From: Bacteroides sp.
GTDB taxonomy: Bacteria > Bacteroidota > Bacteroidia > Bacteroidales > Muribaculaceae
DNA: 56,230 bases
NCBI GenBank assembly: GCA_014802435.1
Contig: JAAVCG010000001.1
Span: forward strand, 1 to 56,230
Direction of reading: 5' to 3'
Positions 1 to 6,900 of this stretch are shown here, piece by piece. The position numbers were made by a program, and so were the translations under genes. The notes beneath the pieces were generated by a model. The model made no database searches. It worked only from the letters and a program-made list of their open reading frames with translations, and was not told where the DNA came from. The first letter of the stretch is position 1; each line of letters begins with the position of its first letter.

Positions 1-651
1 TTCTGTTCGGATTAGCTGATAATCCTTACCGTCAGCATCTTTGAGCGAATAGATTCCTTTTACATTGTTTCCGATATGGTGGTTATTCCAATTGTTGGCA
101 CCAACATAAAGGTCGTAAGTCATTTTCTTGTAGGAGAACTTTGAGAAAATGTTGTTGCGGCTTGAAAAGCCGACAAGGAAGTTTTCGTTTGTTGTCAGCT
201 TTGTGTAACCACCATAAGCATATTCCTGAACAATAATATTAATTACATGCTGCGCACCTCGGAAACGAGGGTCGGTAGGAAATTCAAGATACTCGACTTT
301 TTTCACGTCGTAAGTCCGCAGCCCTTCCATTTCTTCCCTTGATGCTTCAAGGTAATTTATAAAAATAGCCACCTCTCCACCGGCATTGTCGGTAACAGCT
401 TCATTGACGGGATTTATTTGAATTTGAGGCATAGCCATCTGGCGCAAAAGATCGACTGCATTTTGCGAGGCATTCTTTTGCTTGACGGTCGGTATAAAGG
501 TTGCAGAGGTCGGGGAAGTGCGTTGCATTTGCGCCTCCACAACAACCTCGTCAAGATTCTGTGTCTTGATGCTGTCTGGTACCTCGGTCTGTGCCATCGC
601 CTCAATCGCAAGTGTTGCGCATAATATTGATGTGATGATTCGGTATCGCAT
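1..651 (-). CDS. TonB-dependent receptor-like outer membrane protein (N-terminal part, cut by window edge)
   Basis: An open frame of 217 codons runs off the left edge, so only the N-terminus is present. It starts MRYRIITSILCATLAIEAMAQ, a signal peptide with a likely cut after AMA. Next come the short conserved stretch NLDEVVVEAQ, typical of the start of a TonB plug domain, and a plug-like region (AVDLLRQMAMPQIQ, FINYLEASREEMEGLRTYDVKKVEYLEFP) matching the plug of Bacteroidetes outer membrane beta-barrel proteins that lack the usual carboxypeptidase-like N-domain. From about residue 140 the sequence alternates as barrel strands do. Substrate unknown. A TAACTTTG box lies 26 nt upstream of the ATG. 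The family call rests on the plug motif order, so a non-transporting beta-barrel relative is possible. Confidence 0.7.
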   Translation of the reverse strand, partial: MRYRIITSILCATLAIEAMAQTEVPDSIKTQNLDEVVVEAQMQRTSPTSATFIPTVKQKNASQNAVDLLRQMAMPQIQINPVNEAVTDNAGGEVAIFINYLEASREEMEGLRTYDVKKVEYLEFPTDPRFRGAQHVINIIVQEYAYGGYTKLTTNENFLVGFSSRNNIFSKFSYKKMTYDLYVGANNWNNHHIGNNVKGIYSLKDADGKDYQLIRTE

Positions 652-677
652 TTCTTTTGTCAATAATTATTTCCGCA

Positions 678-685
678 CAAAGTTA
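678..685 (-). promoter_or_regulatory. Promoter -7 box for the TonB-receptor-like gene
   Basis: TAACTTTG read on the minus strand matches the Bacteroidetes TAnnTTTG -7 consensus. It lies 26 nt before the ATG at 651. No clear -33 TTG is visible at the usual spacing. Confidence 0.6.
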
Positions 686-745
686 GGCAGAATAATAGTA
701 TTAATACTCGAACTTGTTTGAGAAATGAAACTGAGTTAGCGTTAA

Positions 746-1009
746 TCAGTGGATTTTTTTGCGGATTCGGCTTAGATAGGTCGGTGTGACGTTGAGCAGG
801 GAGGCTATTACCTTCAATGAGAGCGGATTATCTCTGAATTCGGGCTTGAGGCGCTTGATGAAAACTCGGCGGCGCTGAATCATAGAGTCATATGCGTCAG
901 ACGTTGACCCCGAATGAACCAACCGGGTGGCGCGCCCGAAGTCAACCTTCAATGCGTCAGTAAACTCTCTATCGTCAAAGTCTGAAATATCTAAATCCGG
1001 TGTTTTCAT
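746..1009 (-). CDS. Small HTH protein resembling the C-terminus of Crp/Fnr regulators
   Basis: An 87-residue protein whose last 25 residues (SLKVIASLLNVTPTYLSRIR) match the recognition-helix motif IAxxLxxTPxxLSRIRK found at the C-terminus of Bacteroidetes Crp/Fnr-type regulators. No cyclic-nucleotide-binding beta-roll is present; the N-terminal half is short and acidic (DLDISDFDDREFTDALK). It could be a natural stand-alone DNA-binding stub or the remnant of a longer regulator. It diverges from msrAB, with back-to-back -7 boxes between them, so msrAB is a possible target. The predicted promoter box ends only 4 nt before the ATG, so the mRNA may be leaderless. The motif is clear; the function is inference. 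Confidence 0.7.
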   Translation of the reverse strand: MKTPDLDISDFDDREFTDALKVDFGRATRLVHSGSTSDAYDSMIQRRRVFIKRLKPEFRDNPLSLKVIASLLNVTPTYLSRIRKKIH

Positions 1010-1013
1010 ATCG

Positions 1014-1021
1014 CAAAGTTA
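1014..1021 (-). promoter_or_regulatory. -7 box immediately upstream of the small HTH gene
   Basis: TAACTTTG on the minus strand ends 4 nt before the ATG at 1009. If used, transcription would start at or next to the A of the start codon. No good -33 element is visible. Confidence 0.5.
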
Positions 1022-1043
1022 ACAATTTTTTTCAGAATTTTCG

Positions 1044-1051
1044 TAACTTTG
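1044..1051 (+). promoter_or_regulatory. Promoter -7 box for msrAB
   Basis: TAACTTTG lies 24 nt upstream of the msrAB ATG. It diverges from the minus-strand box at 1014-1021, and the two boxes are only 22 bp apart. Confidence 0.65.
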
Positions 1052-1075
1052 CCTAAAAATAATTGTTATTAAGTC

Positions 1076-2017
1076 ATGACAAAGAAGATTTATCTGGCAG
1101 GAGGATGCTTTTGGGGCACAGAGCATCTGTTTTCACTGATTGAGGGGGTCGAGCAGACCTCCGTCGGCTATGCTAACAGCCGCGTGCCCCACCCCACATA
1201 TGAGCAGGTATGCACCGGACTGACGGGCGCCGCCGAGACCGTAGAGGTCACTTATGACCCGGCGCTTGCGTCGCTAACGGAGCTACTGTCGATCTATTTC
1301 CGGAGCATTGACCCGACGTCGCTCAATCGCCAGGGTAACGACACGGGCACACAGTATCGCACGGGCATTTACTATGTCGACCCCGCAGACCTGGAGCCCA
1401 TCGAGGCCTTCGTGGCGACGGTGCAGCGACGCCATCAGGAGCCGCTGGCAGTAGAAGTCGGGCCGCTCCAAAACTTCTATCCCGCAGAGCTTTACCATCA
1501 GCAATATCTCTATAAGAATCCCGGGGGCTACTGCCATGTCTCGCCGGAGCTCTTTGCCGAGGTCAAGAACCACCGGGCCGACCGCAATGATAAATCCGAG
1601 CTGCGCGAGCGACTGACTCCCCTGCAATGGGAAGTGACCCAAAACGGCGCGACGGAGCGCCCCTTCGTCAATGAATATGACCATGAGTTCCGCCCGGGAA
1701 TCTACGTTGACATCACTGACGGCACACCTCTCTTCGTCTCCTCCCGGAAATATGATTCAGGCTGCGGCTGGCCCGCATTCTCGCGCCCGATTGACCCGGC
1801 GCTGATTACGGAACACACCGACAATTCCTTCGGACGGCGGCGCACGGAGGTTCGCTCCGCTTCGTCAGGCTCTCATCTGGGCCACGTCTTTCCCGATGGT
1901 CCGGCCGACGACGGCGGCATGCGCTATTGCATCAACTCGGCGGCACTCCGCTTCATTCCCGCCGATGAGATGGCCGCCGCCGGCTATGCCGACTTTCTGC
2001 CTCTGATTGAATCCTAA
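1076..2017 (+). CDS. msrAB: Bifunctional peptide methionine sulfoxide reductase MsrA/MsrB
   Basis: A 313-residue fusion that reduces both epimers of methionine sulfoxide in proteins. The N-terminal MsrA domain (about 1-155) carries the catalytic motif GGCFWGTE with Cys11, followed by GYANS and YEQVCTG. The C-terminal MsrB domain (about 175-313) has [18 protein letters not shown] and RYCINSAAL with the catalytic Cys285. No signal peptide is seen, so it probably acts in the cytoplasm. The usual MsrB stretch RSxxGDSHLGHVF reads [13 protein letters not shown] here, a small deviation before the conserved His. It is monocistronic, diverges from the small HTH gene, and ends 22 nt from the convergent gene at 2040. 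Confidence 0.95.
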   Translation: MTKKIYLAGGCFWGTEHLFSLIEGVEQTSVGYANSRVPHPTYEQVCTGLTGAAETVEVTYDPALASLTELLSIYFRSIDPTSLNRQGNDTGTQYRTGIYYVDPADLEPIEAFVATVQRRHQEPLAVEVGPLQNFYPAELYHQQYLYKNPGGYCHVSPELFAEVKNHRADRNDKSELRERLTPLQWEVTQNGATERPFVNEYDHEFRPGIYVDITDGTPLFVSSRKYDSGCGWPAFSRPIDPALITEHTDNSFGRRRTEVRSASSGSHLGHVFPDGPADDGGMRYCINSAALRFIPADEMAAAGYADFLPLIES

Positions 2018-2039
2018 ACACCCTCCGCAGGGGTGAGAT

Positions 2040-2405
2040 TCAGCGCTCGAAAGTAATGTCAAGAAACGGGCAAATCCCCTGCTCGACTTTCACACTCGCA
2101 ATCGTGCGCCCGAACAGGCTGCGCTGGTTGCGCAGGCGGATATACATGTCTGAAATATTCTGAGTGTAGACAGCGACGGAGCCGATTCGGTCGGGATTAC
2201 CGATTTCGGGGTAAATGGCATAACGGGTGTGAGGCCGAGCGCCTTTCTGCTTATAAACCGTGCGGTCAAAAACCGCAAACACCGCCAGAGCCGAAGAGCG
2301 GCGGTTTAACTTCTCGCGCTCCACAACGGAGTACTTTGACTCGCGTTCAGAGAGGTCATTGAAGATTGCGTTGAGTGACTGGTTGATTGAATTAAACTGT
2401 TTCAT
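2040..2405 (-). CDS. Conserved-looking small protein of unknown function
   Basis: A 121-residue soluble protein starting MKQFNSINQSLNAIFNDLSERE. I do not recognise the family. It has a helical, charged N-terminal third (residues 1-35) followed by a probable beta-rich basic region (AVFAVFDRTVYKQK, YAIYPEIGNPDRIGSVAVY, IASVKVEQGICPFLDITFE). There is no signal peptide or membrane segment. It has no -7 box close to its start: the nearest on this strand is at 2679, beyond a structured leader that ends in a terminator hairpin 31 nt before the ATG. Expression may therefore depend on readthrough of that terminator. The orderly composition and isolation make it a likely real gene. Confidence 0.6.
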   Translation of the reverse strand: MKQFNSINQSLNAIFNDLSERESKYSVVEREKLNRRSSALAVFAVFDRTVYKQKGARPHTRYAIYPEIGNPDRIGSVAVYTQNISDMYIRLRNQRSLFGRTIASVKVEQGICPFLDITFER

Positions 2406-2435
2406 ACTTTTTTAGTTTTTAAAAATTAAAAGATT

Positions 2436-2470
2436 AAAAAAAACGACTGCATGCTTAGTGCTTGCAATCG
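2436..2470 (-). terminator. Intrinsic terminator ending the structured leader
   Basis: On the minus strand an 11-bp stem CGATTGCAAGC/GCATGCAGTCG (one A-A mismatch, one U-G wobble), with loop ACTAA, is followed directly by eight T (2443-2436). The only gene downstream on this strand starts 31 nt later, so it acts as a terminator or attenuator before that gene. Confidence 0.7.
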
Positions 2471-2674
2471 ATACATCTATAATTACATCCGGAGGCCTTC
2501 CTCCGGGGTTTGTATCTGCTCAAAATGTCAAGATTCTAATTATTCACGTATGGATACACCATAGACGTAAATCATTTGAATAGTGAAATTTTGAGAAGAC
2601 CAACCAATCAAAAACTCAGTTTCTCTAAACTGACAAAAAAGTATGAATGTCGGCTGCAATTCATGGCGAATTGC
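2436..2674 (-). ncRNA. Candidate structured leader or small RNA (attenuator-like)
   Basis: Minus-strand segment of about 240 nt bounded upstream by a TAACTTTG box (2679-2686) and downstream by a hairpin followed by eight U. It contains a 7-bp stem GCAATTC/GAATTGC near the 5' end (about 2657-2675), a 7-bp stem TCAGTTT/AAACTGA (about 2613-2630) and a 7-bp GC-rich stem CCGGAGG/CCTCCGG (2490-2507). Two short reading frames lie inside: MNCSRHSYFFVSLEKLSF (2664 to 2608) and MIYVYGVSIRE (2575 to 2540). It could be a terminating leader controlling the gene at 2040-2405 or an independent small RNA. I cannot match it to a known class by eye. The 5' and 3' ends do not pair, which argues against 6S RNA. 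Confidence 0.5.
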
Positions 2675-2678
2675 GCTG

Positions 2679-2686
2679 CAAAGTTA
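2679..2686 (-). promoter_or_regulatory. Promoter -7 box of the structured leader
   Basis: TAACTTTG on the minus strand, about 5 nt before the first stem of the leader RNA. It is the only -7 box seen between the HAD gene and the gene at 2040-2405. Confidence 0.6.
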
Positions 2687-2723
2687 GGATGAATTTTTCA
2701 TATCTCCAAAATTTTCCGCAACT

Positions 2724-3377
2724 TTATTTTGATTTTTTCACGCCGAGCAGGGTTGAGAAGTTATCAATCAGGTGATTAGCACCTGCCCCTTGGAGCGATT
2801 CAGCGGAGCCGTTGCCGTAAGTGACTCCGCAGGTTTCTGTGCCGGCCCGCTGGCCCATGAGGATGTCAACGTCCATATCGCCCACAGTCAGCGTCTCCTC
2901 CGGATTCCATCCATGAGCTTCCAGGATTTTATTGACGGGTTCAGGCGAGGGTTTGCCCTCCCTGACATCGCCGCCACCTATGAGGCTCTGAAAATAATCC
3001 TCCATGCCCAGCTCGCTGACAAAACCCTCCAGCGAGGAGCGATTACGGCTTGAGGCAATGGCCATATTGACTCCGCGCTCATGAAGAGCCATGAGGGTTT
3101 CCTTCACTCCCGGATAAAGGTTAACCCGAAGTTTTTTCTTGACCTCCTCGAAGATGCGCCTGTAAGTTGCCGCATATTTTTCTGAGAGGTCCTTAACTTC
3201 GGGCCAGAGCACGGGGGGAATATCCTCGAGGCGCAGACCGATGGTGGCACGACACTCGTCGTCAGTCCTCGGGGGCAATCCCAATTCACTGATGGTCTGA
3301 TGCATCGTGGCTAAAATGTTGGCCGTCGTGTCGGCCAATGTTCCGTCAAAATCGAAGATGATATTCTTAAAGTCCAT
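2724..3377 (-). CDS. HAD-superfamily phosphatase, phosphoglycolate phosphatase-like
   Basis: A 217-residue HAD hydrolase of subfamily IA. Motif I is IIFDFDGTLADT near residue 5-16, with both catalytic Asp. The helical cap follows (residues 15-80). Motif II is the Ser of IASSRNRSS, and motif IV lies in ETLTVGDMDVDILMG with a conserved Asp pair. It most resembles Gph/PpaX-type enzymes, but the substrate cannot be read from sequence. I chose the ATG at 3377: the in-frame TTG at 3383 overlaps the TAACTTTG box (3381-3388) and cannot be translated from that promoter. With only 3 nt between box and ATG, the message is probably leaderless. Confidence 0.88.
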   Translation of the reverse strand: MDFKNIIFDFDGTLADTTANILATMHQTISELGLPPRTDDECRATIGLRLEDIPPVLWPEVKDLSEKYAATYRRIFEEVKKKLRVNLYPGVKETLMALHERGVNMAIASSRNRSSLEGFVSELGMEDYFQSLIGGGDVREGKPSPEPVNKILEAHGWNPEETLTVGDMDVDILMGQRAGTETCGVTYGNGSAESLQGAGANHLIDNFSTLLGVKKSK

Positions 3378-3380
3378 GCG

Positions 3381-3388
3381 CAAAGTTA
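3381..3388 (-). promoter_or_regulatory. -7 box abutting the HAD phosphatase start
   Basis: TAACTTTG on the minus strand ends 3 nt before the ATG at 3377, predicting a leaderless or nearly leaderless transcript. It also excludes the upstream TTG as a start. Confidence 0.55.
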
Positions 3389-3428
3389 CGCAAAAATTTC
3401 AAGAAATCCTAATGGGACGGTAAAACTG

Positions 3429-3465
3429 CTATGGGGGCGGCGGATCGGAATCCGCCTTTCCATAG
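3429..3465 (-). repeat. Dispersed palindromic element, copy 1
   Basis: A 37-nt element bounded by CTATG/CATAG, with core GGCGGATTCCGATCCGCC (a 7-bp GGCGGAT/ATCCGCC stem). It sits 2 nt after the stop of the gene at 3468. It is one of seven copies in this window; see 17407, 44618, 45598 and 56094. Confidence 0.85.
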
Positions 3466-3467
3466 GC

Positions 3468-3830
3468 CTATTCGGCATAGAGATTTTCTTCCTGCTGAGG
3501 GATATATTTTTCAACCAACTTGCTGATTTTGTTCAGGTCAGGGGTCTTGTCGGTATAGTTAACCAGAGTGCCGATAGGATAGAGGTCAGGGTCAGACGCC
3601 GACTGGAAATCGGCGGCATCTTCAGAATAGTCACCGTCTTCCACTGCATCGGCCTCAATGGCCTCATTACTGAATTCAATGGCCCGCTCGGCATCAGCAT
3701 GACGCTCCACGCCCACCAGCAGAGTGGTCGGGATGATGCTTAACTGAGGGTCAACACCCCAGGTTTCAGGATTGTTGATAACTTCGGCCACCTGAGCCGC
3801 TATGATAGAGGTAAGTTCTTTGCGTGTCAT
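3468..3830 (-). CDS. Small acidic protein of unknown function
   Basis: About 120 residues beginning MTRKELTSIIAAQVAEVINNPETWG. It has a helical N-terminus, an acidic middle (EADAVEDGDYSEDAADFQSASDPD) and a C-terminal segment DLNKISKLVEKYIPQQEENLYAE. I do not recognise a family. It has no signal peptide or membrane segment. An earlier in-frame ATG at 3857 would add MVNKKHQII. I prefer 3830 because an imperfect -7 box (TTATTTTG, about 3868-3875) leaves the normal leader length for it and the helix begins there. A palindromic repeat follows 2 nt after the stop and may serve as its 3' structure. Confidence 0.65.
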   Translation of the reverse strand: MTRKELTSIIAAQVAEVINNPETWGVDPQLSIIPTTLLVGVERHADAERAIEFSNEAIEADAVEDGDYSEDAADFQSASDPDLYPIGTLVNYTDKTPDLNKISKLVEKYIPQQEENLYAE

Positions 3831-3901
3831 AATAATCTGATGTTTTTTATTCACCATTATAACATAAAACTCGCAAAATAAGTTTACTTAACGGATTTAA
3901 C

Positions 3902-6900
3902 TTAGCGGATAAGGCGCTTGCCGGAGGGGGTGAGGTAAAGACCTCGGGAGGGATTTTTTACGGGGCGGCCAAGGATGTCTAATAAGGGCGCATTGCCGGA
4001 AATGGAGATTTCAGTCAGTCCGTCGGCAGTCAGGTCAAAGGCAAAGGAGTCGCCGAGCGAGGCGGGGACAACGCTTACGGGGACCACAATGCTGTTGGCG
4101 GGCCATTCGGCAGACTTGACAAATCTGTCGCCGAAAGAGACAAATGCGGGCTGCTGATTCGCGCGGCGGGCGAGCACTCCGGAGGCAATGGTTTCAAAAT
4201 TGACTCCGCCAGCTTCTCCGCCGACGACGGGGAGTTTAGCCTCGGCTGATTCGGCAGAAATTACCACGAAGGGCATTGAGGCGGCAATGACGTCGCCGGC
4301 TAAAAATTCGCCGTAGACCGCGCCTTTTTCCGGGTCAATGCCGGTCAGATATCCCACTTTCACCCCTGAGGGCACCTCGATATTCACGGGCAAAGTCATG
4401 GCCGCCGGGAAGGACTTGACAAGAATTTCCGTCAGTGGCTCAAACTTGAAAGTGAGCGTTTTCTTTCCGGCAGTGAGCTTCAATGAGGGCATTCCCGAGC
4501 CATAAACAAGCTCATAACCGAACTCTGCACCGGAGGCATCAACTGCGGAGCCATCAGCAGAGAGATGCAGCCCGGAATTGGCATGAACCATATGGCCATT
4601 TTCAAGGGTCCAAAGGGCGGCATAAGGATTTTCAGGCGATGAGACGGACGTTACGGTCAGGTCAGCATCATCAGCAGGGTCAGCTACGACATACGCGGTA
4701 GACTTTTTCAGAGTAAACGGGCGGCTGAGGCGTCCTTCCGGATAGGCCCAAACACGGGTTGACTTAGGTTTATAAATCACGCCGCCCTTCTCAGAATAGA
4801 CCTTTGAGCCTTCAATGCAATGGAAATCCATGATTGAAGGAACTCCGGCAAAGAGAGTGCCGGGCACTACGGCGGCATCCGGTTTACGGAACGTCAGAGT
4901 CATGTCAATTCCTCGGGGAAGGGTGGTTGCGAAGCGGCTGATTTCCTTCATCTCAGAGGAGTTGGTCAGGGTTTGAGTCTGCGAGTTGCCATTGCTCGTA
5001 ACCGTCATGCGGAGCTGCTTGGCCGAGGCGTCATATTCGCCCCGGATAGTAAACTTGCCGCTGACTTTCACTCCGGAGAATGTAACGGCATCGGCCGAGT
5101 CCCACTTGACGCTGACAGTGCCATCTTTCTTGAGGAAAATCTGACTCCAACCGCCACTGAAATTCTCGGCGAGGCAGTCTGTGCCATTGCCGTAAAGTCC
5201 GGAGCCATAATCATCAAACGCAGCGCCTGAAGTGGCCGTGCCCTCAATTATCATCACCCAGCTATCAGTTCCGGCAATGGCCGTTGAGAGGTTCGTAATC
5301 TTATTTCTTGTTCCGTCGCCGGTGATTTTCGCTGAAAAGATTTGAGCCCCGTCGGCGGTCAGTTCTCCTTCCGGGAGAGTCACTTCGGTGAGATTCCCGC
5401 AGTCAGCAAACAGTCCGGGAACGATTGAGCCCACGGCGGGAGTGGTCATCGAAAGGTCAAGATGAGAGTCACCGCGCTCAATGATTCGGTTCAGGCGAGC
5501 CTTTCCGCCAGCCATTCCTTCCCATCCGAATGACCATCCGCTGACCTGAATTGGCAGCGGTTCAAACTCGGCGGTAATGTGCGCGTTATCAAAGGCTTTG
5601 AAGTTGACGCTCAGGCCGTTATCGGCAATCCATTGAGCAGGGAGTTCACGCCCGTGATTGTCAACCCAGCGTTTCACAATGCATCCGGCGGCGGGGAATG
5701 CCGTGATGACTACTTCCTCTCCGGAGTTATAAACCATGGTTTCATTCTCGGAACGCATTGAGCCATAGGCATCATCATTAGGCGCATAAGTCACCTTGCA
5801 GGCATAGTCAGGCGAGTCGACCACCTCGAGCAGGAGTTCATAAACAAAGCGGTCAGTCAGTCCGTCGGGACGCATACATCCGGCTTCTTCGTCGCGGTCA
5901 GTAACGTTTGACGGGCTATCAAAGCGCAGGCGCAGATGAGTGGTGCCCGGCGCGGTTGAGTAAGGCAACAGCACATGGAGACTTCCGTTACCGACAGAAA
6001 GAAGTTCCGTTGCCGGGTTCAATTCAAATGTTCCGTCACCATTGAGGTCAACGAAGGCTGAGGGCATAAGGTCGCTCAAACCTCCGGCATCCGCCCACTC
6101 AAGGGTAAATTCGCCGCCGGGAGCAGCCTTGATTCGAGTGGGAATCTGAACAAACTGGCGCTCAGGGGCCGAGGAAGTAGAGTAAATCTCCTTGGTTTCG
6201 CCATTTTGGGTAAATGACATTAAGCTGATATATTGTTTCTTAGCCATGACGGTTGACTTATCGGCATATCCGTCAGTTGGCGGTACTCCCCATTTATTAA
6301 CAGCAAAATGAGCGGTAAATGAGGCATTTTCGCGGCCATAATAGGTCATGGGGTTATCATTTCCGGCATAATTTCCGGCGGCATCGGTCCAATGATTGAA
6401 ATCATATTCATCAAATGATGTCGCGCGGCAAATAACCGGGTCAGTCCCCGTAACGCTCAGAGCATCAGCGCCGTCAATGCTAACGGAGCCTTGCTTGGCA
6501 TCAGCCGTTGCGACGCTGACGGTGCGCGGCTCGGTAATCTTCACGATGCTTTTCAGGGTGAAGGTGAAGACAGTGCCGTCAGTCAGCGTGATTTGACACA
6601 TACGCTCGCCAACCGGAGCATTGTCAGGCATCATGAAAGCGCTCCCTGACTGAGTCTCGTTGGCCTCATAGCGTCCGTTTCTGCTGAAATCAACGGCAAT
6701 TTCGGCCACTTCGGCGCCCTCAATATCGGGAGAGTACAACGCGCCGGGCGACGCACAGTCAAAGAATTTACCCGTAGCGTCAGTAGAAAGCAGTCGGTCA
6801 ATGAAATAGGGCTGCAAAGTCTCGCCGGCGCCGAGTTGGCGGGGAGTGAATCGGCTCAAATACTTGGGCATAAGTTCACCAACAACCGTGCGGGTATCGC

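Noticed and set aside
2436-2674. 6S RNA
   Set aside because: The 5' and 3' ends do not form the long closing helix with a central bubble; the hairpins are local.
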